Source: DASUGM01 sp036274055
GTDB lineage: Bacteria > Acidobacteriota > Vicinamibacteria > Vicinamibacterales > SCN-69-37
Direction: 5' to 3'
DNA length: 7,164 bases
NCBI GenBank assembly: GCA_036274055.1
Contig: DASUGM010000259.1
Span: 1-7,164 of the forward strand
Under the pieces are notes generated by a model. That model was not told where the DNA came from, ran no database searches, and was given only the letters and a program-made list of their open reading frames with translations. The translations under genes and the position numbers were made by a program. This document shows, one piece after another, positions 1 to 5,174 of the stretch (the stretch's first letter is position 1; each line of letters begins with the position of its first letter).

Positions 1-228
1 CGCGATCAGCTCGAGCGTGCCGCCGCGCTCGGTCAGCGACGTCGTGCTCTTCAACGAGGTCACGCCGGCATCGGCGGTGCGGGTCGAAACCTCGGTGCCG
101 ATCGGACGCTCGATCAAGGAGACGAGCACGGTGGTCGCCGCGCCGGAGGTCGGCGTCTGACCACCGACGGCCACGGCCCACGACGCCAGCACGGCGGCAG
201 CAACGCTCAGCGGTTTCATGTTTCGCAT
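1..228 (-). CDS. Secreted protein of unknown function, N-terminal part only
   Basis: Reading leftward from ATG at 228, the frame stays open for 76 codons and runs off the window edge, so only the N-terminus is seen. It begins MRNMKPLSVAAAVLASWAVA: a basic start, a hydrophobic alanine/valine core, then VGGQTP. This is a good signal peptide with probable cleavage near residue 24, so the product is likely exported. The following residues (LIERPIGTEV, then TSLTERGGTLEL) look like the beginning of a beta-rich region. Similar openings occur in secreted hydrolases of Acidobacteriota, but the catalytic part is not visible and I do not assign a function. A second in-frame ATG at 219 is an alternative start. 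The leader GGTGAGAG lies about 8 bases before the ATG. The start is only 15 bp after the stop of the MASE1 gene, so the two are probably cotranscribed. Confidence 0.65.
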   Translation of the reverse strand, partial: MRNMKPLSVAAAVLASWAVAVGGQTPTSGAATTVLVSLIERPIGTEVSTRTADAGVTSLKSTTSLTERGGTLELIA

Positions 229-243
229 CGTTCGACTCTCACC

Positions 244-1404
244 TCAGTCGCCCGGATCCGCGCGTCTGGTCTCGGCGAACGCCGTGACGTCCTTCAACTG
301 ATCTTCGTAACACGACGGACAGATGCCGTGTGAAAACTGCGCATCGGTGCGCGCTTCGATGTACTGCTCGACCGAGTGCCAGTAGTCCTTGTCGTCGCGG
401 ACGCGCTTGCACCACGCGCAAATCGGCACCAGACCCTGCAGCTGGCGAACCTGCGACAGGGCGAGTTCGAGCTCGGCGGTCCTCGCCTTCACGCGCGCCT
501 CGAGATCCGTGTTGAGCTGCTCGATGACCGCGCCTTTCTGCCGGATCTGCGACAGCATCGCCGCCAGGCCCTGCGACACCAGAGTGATCACGAACAGAAA
601 CTGCTGCACCTTGATGGCGGCGGTCCGGTTGGTGACGTCGCCGAACGGATGCGAGCCGATCTGCACCAGGGTGAGGACGATCACCGCGACGCCGGCGACG
701 ACCAGCGATATTGCGCCGGATGTCGCGCGCGCGCCGAGCGCGATCATCAGTGGCACGGCGAGGAACGGCCCACCCTCCGGTCCGGTGGCCACGCCGCCGC
801 CGCCAGTGAACATCAGCGTCGCCGCGAGCGCGAGAGCGATTGCCGAATCCCAGCGCGTCCAGCCGCGCGGCGAACCCTGCAGCATCGGGCCGCGCAGCGC
901 GAACGTGAGCAGCGCCGGCGTCAGGACCGTCAGTCCGAGCGCATCGGCAGCCCAGCGAATACGGAAGATCTCGAGCCCGCCGCCGTCGACGCTGCGAAGA
1001 AGACTGAAAACGGCGGCAGCGGCCGCCGAGGCCACGATCGGCCCGGCGAGGGCGAACGACGCGGCATCACGAATGGTCATCTCCCGCGGATCGAAATGAC
1101 GGCGGCGCAGGATGGCCGCGGCAAGCAGCGCCTCACCGGCGTTGATGACGCCGACCGAAAAGGCATCGATCACGCGGCCATGCCCAATGCCGGCAGCGGT
1201 CTCGATGGCAATCGCCACGACGGCGAGCAGCGCGCTGCTGCGGCGCTCGAAGAGAATCAGAGCCGCGAGCAGGACGGCGGTCGGCAGCCAGACGATGGCC
1301 ATGCCTTCGGGCATGACGCTGAGCAGGCTGAGCTTCGCGAAGAGAAAATAGATCGCGGCGAACGCGACGAAATCCAGCGACCCTGGGCGATGCGGTAAAC
1401 GCAC
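244..1404 (-). CDS. MASE1-domain membrane protein with C-terminal four-cysteine module
   Basis: This is a 386-residue integral membrane protein. Residues about 12-285 form the membrane region, with roughly eight hydrophobic segments. It carries the hallmarks of the MASE1 sensory domain: GMAIVWLPTAVLLAALIL near residue 34 and RIRWAADALGLTVLTPALL near 148. Residues 288-325 are a charged, probably coiled-coil linker. The C-terminus (about 324-370) has PICAWCKRVRDD and FSHGICPSC, giving C329, C332, H359, C362 and C365, a plausible metal-binding set. This tail matches a module known at the C-terminus of PAS and receiver proteins ('ICxxCKxIRDD...FSHGICPxC'), whose function is not established. MASE1 proteins usually end in a histidine kinase, GGDEF or EAL domain; none is present. 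The start codon is GTG without a clear Shine-Dalgarno; the frame is open further upstream, but no better start was seen. The ligand and output are unknown. Confidence 0.85.
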   Translation of the reverse strand: MRLPHRPGSLDFVAFAAIYFLFAKLSLLSVMPEGMAIVWLPTAVLLAALILFERRSSALLAVVAIAIETAAGIGHGRVIDAFSVGVINAGEALLAAAILRRRHFDPREMTIRDAASFALAGPIVASAAAAAVFSLLRSVDGGGLEIFRIRWAADALGLTVLTPALLTFALRGPMLQGSPRGWTRWDSAIALALAATLMFTGGGGVATGPEGGPFLAVPLMIALGARATSGAISLVVAGVAVIVLTLVQIGSHPFGDVTNRTAAIKVQQFLFVITLVSQGLAAMLSQIRQKGAVIEQLNTDLEARVKARTAELELALSQVRQLQGLVPICAWCKRVRDDKDYWHSVEQYIEARTDAQFSHGICPSCYEDQLKDVTAFAETRRADPGD

Positions 1405-1438
1405 GTGTTTGCGGTCATCATACCCGCCGGGGCGCAGC

Positions 1439-1654
1439 CTATCCCGGCAACCAGCTGTTCTTCCGCTTCGCGCGGCTATGCGCGGTCATCGCAGAAATGA
1501 TGTGGCAGACCCAGCCAAGCAAGCCGCCTGTGCCGATCCACATCCCGGGCGTGACGATCAGCCAGAACAGACCGCGGAGAAAGTCGCCGTTGTAGAACTG
1601 GCCGATGCCGGGGATCAGCAGGCTGAGGACGGCGGCGGTACCGGGGTTGCGCAT
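1439..1654 (-). CDS. Small TM2-like membrane protein
   Basis: This is a 71-residue protein starting MRNPGTAAVLSLLIPGIGQF. Residues about 5-20 form a first hydrophobic helix ending in the PGIGQFYNG turn that is characteristic of TM2-type small membrane proteins. After FLRG, residues 29-57 form a second long hydrophobic segment, followed by a basic tail (SRAKRKNSW) that probably stays in the cytoplasm. The frame is open upstream as far as 1873, but that part overlaps the MmcQ gene and its 9-bp tandem array and reads as low-complexity GT-rich sequence, so ATG at 1654 is the sensible start. No strong Shine-Dalgarno is visible. The gene lies 62 bp after MmcQ and 34 bp before the MASE1 gene, consistent with an operon. 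The cellular role of this family is not defined. Confidence 0.75.
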   Translation of the reverse strand: MRNPGTAAVLSLLIPGIGQFYNGDFLRGLFWLIVTPGMWIGTGGLLGWVCHIISAMTAHSRAKRKNSWLPG

Positions 1655-1716
1655 GTGATCGATGTGACGTTGGTTCCGAGCGGCAGGTTCGGGCAGCAGA
1701 TGAAAAGTGGCCAGCG

Positions 1717-2088
1717 CTAGCGCCTTCGCGGTCCCCCGCGTACCCGACGTACCGCGCGTACCTTGCGTACCGGTGTGACGTCGATGTTTCTGCGCGCCGT
1801 GGTCAGCGCTTCGCCGAGGGTCTCGGCATCGACGTGCGCGAACAGAACGCGGGTGCAGCCTTGTCGTCCCCACGCGCCGGCCTCCGGCGTAAACGCATGC
1901 GGATGCGCGCGCATGAACTCGCGCTGCTGATCGGGCGTGAGCTTCACCATGCCGCGCTCCATGCTGTGGTGCAGCGACGCGAAGATCTTTCCCGCAGCGC
2001 GGAAATCGGGATGGCCGTGGTGGGCCTTCTCGGTGACGTCACGAAGCGCAAGCGCCATCCGGCGGAAGTCGTTTGCGGTCTGGGACAT
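1717..2088 (-). CDS. MmcQ/YjbR family protein
   Basis: This is a 123-residue MmcQ/YjbR (PF04237-type) protein. Family features in order are DFRRMALALRDVTE (residues 7-20), HHGHPDFRAAGKIFASL (23-39), GMVKLTPDQQREF (46-58), GAWGRQGCTRV (71-81) and the helix ETLGEALTTARRN (89-101). The family has a compact fold resembling double-wing DNA-binding proteins, but no specific cellular role is established, so no function is given. Homology-bearing sequence ends near residue 101. The last 15 or so residues (arginine/valine-rich, ending GGPRRR) are encoded by a 9-bp tandem array, so the tail is probably an add-on from repeat expansion. The ATG at 2088 lies inside the first 41-bp repeat element, which therefore supplies the leader; only a weak AAGAG is seen upstream. 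Confidence 0.87.
   Translation of the reverse strand: MSQTANDFRRMALALRDVTEKAHHGHPDFRAAGKIFASLHHSMERGMVKLTPDQQREFMRAHPHAFTPEAGAWGRQGCTRVLFAHVDAETLGEALTTARRNIDVTPVRKVRAVRRVRGGPRRR
1736..1771. repeat. 9-bp tandem array, unit about GGTACGCGC (minus strand)
   Basis: Four consecutive 9-bp units each end in CGTACC on the plus strand, with the CGTACC core at 1739, 1748, 1757 and 1766. A more degenerate unit, containing GGTCCCC, precedes them at about 1727-1735. The array lies inside the 3' end of the MmcQ reading frame and encodes its basic tail. A 9-bp unit keeps any reading frame open as it expands or contracts. Confidence 0.85.
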
Positions 2089-2127
2089 GTAGGATCTCTT
2101 GAGGATGCTGAAGGAACGTGAAGGAGC
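2087..2127 (+). repeat. Dispersed 41-bp junction repeat, copy 1
   Basis: This is one of three related elements. Four AGGA cores lie at 2091, 2102, 2112 and 2122, spaced 11, 10 and 10 bases; the last two units are TGAAGGAAC and GTGAAGGAGC. By hand alignment it matches copy 2 at 36 of 41 positions. It sits in the gap between the GNAT-like ORF and MmcQ, and its left end overlaps the MmcQ start codon (CAT at 2086-2088). Confidence 0.8.
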
Positions 2128-2128
2128 A

Positions 2129-2146
2129 CACCTTCACGGTGCCGTC
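2129..2146 (-). repeat. Isolated leading box of the junction repeat, inverted
   Basis: On the minus strand this reads GACGGCACCGTGAAGGTG. It matches the leading box of copy 3 (minus strand, 3233-3250) at 17 of 18 positions and also resembles the box ahead of copy 2 (plus strand, 2458-2475). Here it abuts copy 1 in opposite orientation, making a composite inverted arrangement. It contains the TGA stop of the GNAT-like ORF. Confidence 0.65.
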
Positions 2147-2436
2147 GGCGTCAACGTCCAGCCTCGATCGTGAGCGCGCTGCTGCAGCGCCTCGGCCAAG
2201 TGGCGCTCGATGCCGGTACCGCGCCACGGACCGGCGACCGTCAATTCGATGATCGCGGCCAGGCCTGCGGATCTTTCCCGCATCGACGCGACGCCCGCGG
2301 TCCGGCCGTTGACGCGCGCGACGACGCAGACGAGTCCCGACGAATCGCCGGAGTTCGTCATGAACCTCAAGAGCTCCGGCGACGTCGCCGAGATGTCGTC
2401 GACTTCGAGCTGCGGTCCCGGAGCGCAGTTGCGCAT
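2134..2436 (-). CDS. Short GNAT-like acetyltransferase, possibly truncated
   Basis: This is a 100-residue frame beginning at ATG 2436, with an in-frame TAG 12 bases before it, so no longer N-terminus is possible. Residues 35-52 (LVCVVARVNGRTAGVASM) resemble strands 2-3 of the GNAT fold. IIELTVAGPWRGTGIERHL (62-80) resembles strand 4 and motif A, the acetyl-CoA pyrophosphate loop R-x-x-G-x-G/A, here RGTGIE with Glu in the last position. The helix AEALQQRAHDRG (81-92) follows. The protein then stops, lacking strand 5, helix 4 and the C-terminal part that a normal acetyltransferase of about 140-170 residues has. Its stop codon lies inside a repeat box at 2129-2146, so truncation by the repeat is a reasonable inference. 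Either a minimal GNAT relative or a decaying gene fits; the substrate is unknown. Confidence 0.6.
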   Translation of the reverse strand: MRNCAPGPQLEVDDISATSPELLRFMTNSGDSSGLVCVVARVNGRTAGVASMRERSAGLAAIIELTVAGPWRGTGIERHLAEALQQRAHDRGWTLTPTAP

Positions 2437-2466
2437 GATGTATCCAGTCTACGTCTGGACGGTAAC

Positions 2467-2507
2467 GTGAAGGATCTCTGGAGGATGGTGAAGGAGCGTG
2501 AAGGAGC
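2467..2507 (+). repeat. Dispersed 41-bp junction repeat, copy 2
   Basis: This is the most regular copy: AGGA cores lie at 2471, 2482, 2492 and 2502 (spacing 11-10-10), and the last two units are both GTGAAGGAGC. It is preceded by the leading box GACGGTAACGTGAAGG from 2458. It fills the gap between the PhyH stop codon (2510-2512) and the start of the GNAT-like ORF (2436), ending two bases from the PhyH stop. Its orientation is opposite to the genes. Confidence 0.82.
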
Positions 2508-2509
2508 GC

Positions 2510-3265
2510 TCAACAGGTAGCCAATTCCGCGCCAGGCCCGATGCGCAGGCTGGCTGCGTATTCGATGTGCAGCACCCGGCGCGGGCGATCGTCCTTCGCC
2601 TTCGACGACGCGTGAACCGTCAGCGGCCGCATCACAACGACGCCCCCGGCGGGAACAGTGCAATCAACCGGAGTCACGCTGCTTGCGAGCGCTTCGATCG
2701 CATCTTCCGACAGCACACCGAGGTTGTGCGTGCCTGGTAGCATGCGCAACGGGCCGTTCGTCACCGTCGAGTCGTCGAGGCTGAGCCGCAGGGCGACTAC
2801 CGCCTCCAGCGCCCACGCCGGCGCATGCGCGTAAAGCACGCCTGCCTTGGTGGACCAGGGGCCCCACGACGCATCATCCACGCGGGCGCGAAGCGGCAGC
2901 GCGGTGTCCTGGTGCCACACGACAAGCCAGTTCGAGGTTGGCGACTTGTCGAACAGCGTCGCGCGGAATGGTACTGGCGATGCGTTGAGATAGGTCGATG
3001 CGATTGCGAGCATCCGCGCGTCGTTGGCCAGCCGCGTAAATGCAGGTACGCCAAGGACGTGTCGTGCACCCGCTTTCGTACGGTCGAGCGGCGCCTGTTC
3101 GAGCGCTGTGCTGACATCCGCCATCTCGGTCTTCGAGAACACAGCCGGCACCACATCGAACGAGCGTGCAGCAGCGCTCCGGGCTTTCAGCAGCCCGAGT
3201 TCTCCTTCATGTTCCTGCACCGTCCTCCACGGCACCTTCACGGTGCTGTCCCTACACTCATCCAA
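2510..3265 (-). CDS. Phytanoyl-CoA dioxygenase (PhyH) family protein
   Basis: This is a non-haem Fe(II)/2-oxoglutarate oxygenase of the PhyH superfamily, 251 residues in the longest reading. The fold and metal centre are visible: FDKSPTSNWLVVWHQD (105-120) holds the H118-x-D120 iron pair, KAGVLYAHAP (140-149) and LRLSLDDSTVTNGPLRMLPG (159-178) form the central barrel, and TVHASS (216-221) gives the distal iron ligand H218. RPRRVLHIEY (227-236) carries the arginines expected to bind 2-oxoglutarate. The substrate is unknown; bacterial members hydroxylate many small molecules. The start is uncertain. The longest frame begins at TTG 3265, overlapping the VOC stop by 8 bp. Residues 9-22 are encoded by repeat copy 3, and recognisable family sequence starts only near residue 36 (SFDVVPAVFS). 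GTG at 3241, preceded by AGGGA, is a good alternative. Confidence 0.85.
   Translation of the reverse strand: MDECRDSTVKVPWRTVQEHEGELGLLKARSAAARSFDVVPAVFSKTEMADVSTALEQAPLDRTKAGARHVLGVPAFTRLANDARMLAIASTYLNASPVPFRATLFDKSPTSNWLVVWHQDTALPLRARVDDASWGPWSTKAGVLYAHAPAWALEAVVALRLSLDDSTVTNGPLRMLPGTHNLGVLSEDAIEALASSVTPVDCTVPAGGVVVMRPLTVHASSKAKDDRPRRVLHIEYAASLRIGPGAELATC
3201..3241 (-). repeat. Dispersed 41-bp junction repeat, copy 3
   Basis: Read on the minus strand, this copy has the same four-unit structure with cores AGGT, AGGA, AGGA, AGGA at 11-10-10 spacing, and it matches copy 2 at about 32 of 41 positions. The leading box GACAGCACCGTGAAGGTG occupies 3233-3250. Unlike copies 1 and 2 it points the same way as the genes. 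It lies at the VOC/PhyH junction and is translated if PhyH starts at TTG 3265 or GTG 3241. Confidence 0.75.
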
Positions 3266-3623
3266 TCGCCGTCGGATGCTTCGGCTGATACAGCATCACC
3301 GGCACCCCGCCGGGCAGCCGCATCGTCACGTGCACGCCCCAGCGCTCTTCTTTCGGTTCGCCGTCGATGACGATGCCTTTGGCGCGCAAGTCGCGCATCG
3401 TCGCAACGATGTCGTCGCACATGAACGTCAGCTGATGACGCGCGGCGCCCTCGCCGGCGTTGTCGTCAGCAGGATGGACCGCGATCTCCGACGGCGGCGC
3501 CGCGAAGATCAGCCAGCCGTGGCCGGCGTCGACGTGCGCGAGGCCGAAGACGTCGCGCAGCACGGCGCGCACCTTGTCAGGCTCGGATGAATACAGCAAC
3601 GTGTGAGCGCCGATGATTGCCAT
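3258..3623 (-). CDS. VOC superfamily (glyoxalase/bleomycin-resistance fold) protein
   Basis: This is a 121-residue single VOC module. It opens MAIIGAHTLLYSSEPDKVRA, the usual first strand and helix, continues with VFGLAHVDAGHGWLIFAAPP and the strand EIAVHPADDN, and has the second half ARHQLTFMCDDIVATMRDLR then GVHVTMRLPGGVPVMLYQP. The final P-G-G-x-x-x-x-L-Y-Q pattern is typical of these proteins. His7, His80 and further His/Glu residues could bind a metal, but family members include lyases, dioxygenases and resistance proteins, so no reaction is assigned. ATG at 3623 is preferred because GAAGG lies 5 bases upstream; the frame is open further up (to 3749), but that part crosses the divergent M55 gene and its strong ribosome site. 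The stop codon TGA at 3258-3260 overlaps the start region of PhyH, suggesting coupling. Confidence 0.83.
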   Translation of the reverse strand: MAIIGAHTLLYSSEPDKVRAVLRDVFGLAHVDAGHGWLIFAAPPSEIAVHPADDNAGEGAARHQLTFMCDDIVATMRDLRAKGIVIDGEPKEERWGVHVTMRLPGGVPVMLYQPKHPTAIG

Positions 3624-3699
3624 GACTGCCTTCACTCTACCCGGATGGCCGGACGCGTGAACCCGGTAAGATGTCCTCCCCATTTCCGAGGAGGTCTCG
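3624..3699. promoter_or_regulatory. Divergent promoter region between VOC and M55 genes
   Basis: This 76-bp gap separates two divergent starts and must hold the plus-strand promoter and probably the minus-strand one. TAAGAT at 3667-3672 could be a plus-strand -10 box, but there is no convincing -35 at the right distance, so no promoter is placed firmly. The VOC ribosome site GAAGG is at 3629-3633 on the minus strand. Confidence 0.4.
3688..3694 (+). promoter_or_regulatory. Strong ribosome binding site GAGGAGG of the M55 gene
   Basis: GAGGAGG lies 5 bases before ATG 3700 and is the best Shine-Dalgarno sequence in the window. It fixes the start of the M55 peptidase and argues against longer upstream frames on either strand here. 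Confidence 0.85.
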
Positions 3700-4617
3700 A
3701 TGTCTCGTACCAGGCTCATCGCGGCGGCCGTTGCACTGATCGCACTCACTGGCTCGGTCGCGGCGCTCGGTCGTCAGACCCAGCCGCAACGGCTGAAGGT
3801 CCTGATCTCCGTCGACATGGAAGGCGTCGCCGGCGTCGTCACGGCCGAGCAGCTCGGGCCGACCGGCTTCGAATACGCGCGTTTTCGCGAGTTCATGACC
3901 GCCGAAGCGCTCGCCGCCGTCCAGGCGGCGCGCGCCGCCGGCGCCACCGAGATCGTCATCGCCGACGCGCACGGCAACGGCCAGAACCTGCTGATCGAGC
4001 GGTTGCCGAGCGATGTCCGTCTGATCCGATCGTGGCCGCGCAAGCTCGGGATGGTCGCCGGCGTCGACGACAGCGTCGACGCGCTGATCTTCATCGGCTA
4101 TCACGCCGGCACCAACAACACGACCGGCGTCCGCGCGCACACGTTCTCGAGCGCCAACTTGACGCGCGTCGCCGTCAACGGCGTCAACGTCACCGAGGGA
4201 TCGTGGAACGCGGCGATCGCGGGTCAGTTCAACGTCCCCGTGCTGATGATGTCGGGAGACGACGCGGCGATCGCCGAGGTGCGCAAGGCGATCGGCAACG
4301 TCGAGGCCGCGGAGACCAAACGCACGCTCGGGTTTCACGCGGCGTCGACGATCACGCCGGAGGCCAGCGCGCGCCTGATCGGCGACCGCGTCCGCGTGGC
4401 GTTCGCGCGCCGAGCCGAATTCAAGCCGTACCGCATCAGCGGGCCGCTCACGGTCGACGTCTCGTTCAAGAACTACCTGCCCGCTGAAGTGCTCGCCTAC
4501 CTGCCGATCTTCGAGCGCGTCGACGCGCACTCGATTCGCTTCCGGGCCAAGGACATGGTCGAAGCATCGCTCATCATGACGTTCATCGGCGAGTACCGGA
4601 TTGACGCGACGCCGTAG
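3700..4617 (+). CDS. Exported M55 family metallopeptidase (DppA-like D-aminopeptidase)
   Basis: This is a 305-residue zinc aminopeptidase of family M55, whose type member DppA of Bacillus subtilis removes D-residues from D-Ala peptides. The metal-binding set is complete by comparison with that family: SVDMEG gives D39 and E41, DAHGN gives H91, GYHAG gives H135 and VTEGSWN gives E166. AHT supplies the candidate catalytic H147. Residues 1-24 (basic start, then a hydrophobic Ala/Leu/Val core ending near AALG) form a signal peptide, so the enzyme is predicted to act in the periplasm or outside, unlike cytoplasmic DppA. The substrate is likely to be short peptides, perhaps D-Ala peptides released from the wall; this is inference. 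No dipeptide transporter genes are adjacent. The gene is the only complete one on the plus strand and is transcribed divergently from VOC. Confidence 0.92.
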   Translation: MSRTRLIAAAVALIALTGSVAALGRQTQPQRLKVLISVDMEGVAGVVTAEQLGPTGFEYARFREFMTAEALAAVQAARAAGATEIVIADAHGNGQNLLIERLPSDVRLIRSWPRKLGMVAGVDDSVDALIFIGYHAGTNNTTGVRAHTFSSANLTRVAVNGVNVTEGSWNAAIAGQFNVPVLMMSGDDAAIAEVRKAIGNVEAAETKRTLGFHAASTITPEASARLIGDRVRVAFARRAEFKPYRISGPLTVDVSFKNYLPAEVLAYLPIFERVDAHSIRFRAKDMVEASLIMTFIGEYRIDATP

Positions 4618-4628
4618 GCGCCTCGTCT

Positions 4629-4767
4629 GCTCAGTGCTTCCTGCTCCGTGCTGATGCTCGGTGCAGGAGCCTGGTGCCTGGTGCGGTTCGCATTGGGGCG
4701 AGGTCAAGATGGAGATAGCTCGATCCACTCGCACCAAGCACCGAGCATTCAGCACCGAGCACTGAGC
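4629..4767. repeat. Inverted pair of heptanucleotide arrays around a 44-bp spacer
   Basis: The left arm (4629-4685, plus strand) is built of roughly 7-bp steps: GCTCAGT, GCTTCCT, GCTCCGT, GCTGAT, GCTCGGT, then GCCTGGT twice. The right arm (4730-4767), read on the minus strand, is GCTCAGT, GCTCGGT, GCTGAAT, GCTCGGT, GCTTGGT, GCG. The arms are therefore complementary over most of their length, with a few bulges, and enclose the non-repetitive spacer 4686-4729. The element fills the gap between the convergent M55 and cupin genes, where a transcript from either side could fold into a long hairpin. It might act as a bidirectional terminator, though no T-tract follows. Confidence 0.75.
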
Positions 4768-4778
4768 TCTGCGTCGGC

Positions 4779-5138
4779 CTACGTCGCGTACTGCGCCGCG
4801 CCCATGAGGTGCAGCGACACATAGGGCTGGTCGCCCACAACCCAACTGTCGTGCGGCTCGGGCGGAATATAGAACACCGTACCGGCCGTCAGATCGAATA
4901 CGCGGCCGTCGTCGAACGCCGCGGTGGCGTGGCCGGCGAGCACGATCCCGAGATGCTCGACATGGCAGCGGCTTTCGCCAATCGTCGGGCCGACGTGCTG
5001 TGACCATTTCCAGCCCGGTTCGTAAGTGGCGCGGCCGAGCGTCTGGCCTGCGATGCTGACGATCTCGAGCTTGCCCTTGTCGAACTGCCGCGTTTCATCG
5101 GGCGTGTCGAAGCGCTTGAGGATGGTGTCGACGTTCAT
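4779..5138 (-). CDS. Single-domain cupin
   Basis: This is a 119-residue cupin. YEPGWKWSQHVGPTIG (39-54) and HVEHLGIVLAGHATAAFDDG (59-78) form the first conserved half. DLTAGTVFYIPPEPHDSWVV (82-101) then YVSLHLMG (106-113) form the second, ending in strand residues normal for the fold. His48, His59 or His62, Glu61 and His96 are candidate metal ligands, though the spacing departs from the classic two-His motif. This resembles the common small cupins with a GWxWSxHV...CxxxHxG pattern, which have no agreed reaction; sensing or binding a small ligand is as likely as catalysis. The start ATG at 5138 has only weak upstream purines. The gene begins 36 bp after the ankyrin-repeat gene on the same strand, so cotranscription is likely. 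Confidence 0.85.
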   Translation of the reverse strand: MNVDTILKRFDTPDETRQFDKGKLEIVSIAGQTLGRATYEPGWKWSQHVGPTIGESRCHVEHLGIVLAGHATAAFDDGRVFDLTAGTVFYIPPEPHDSWVVGDQPYVSLHLMGAAQYAT

Positions 5139-5174
5139 GGCTGTCGGAAAATCTGACTCGCCAGCGTCTGTGCG

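Noticed and set aside
376..1398. Long plus-strand open frames opposite the MASE1 gene
   Set aside because: The composition is Arg/Gln/Asp-rich with no family resemblance, while the minus strand encodes a clear MASE1 protein.
2087..3250. Integron cassette array (junction repeats as attC sites)
   Set aside because: No RYYYAAC/GTTRRRY core pairs are seen, the copies differ in orientation, and no integrase is in the window.
2087..3250. CRISPR-like array
   Set aside because: Only three diverged copies separated by whole genes; no regular spacers and no cas genes.
2134..3623. A coherent biosynthetic or defence operon of VOC, PhyH, GNAT-like and MmcQ genes
   Set aside because: The families are common and promiscuous, and nothing in the sequence links them to one substrate or to any known defence component.
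3637..5007. Long minus-strand open frame across the M55 gene and cupin region
   Set aside because: It is antisense to a clearly recognisable M55 peptidase, is very rich in Arg and Asp, and crosses the heptanucleotide arrays; a high-GC shadow frame.
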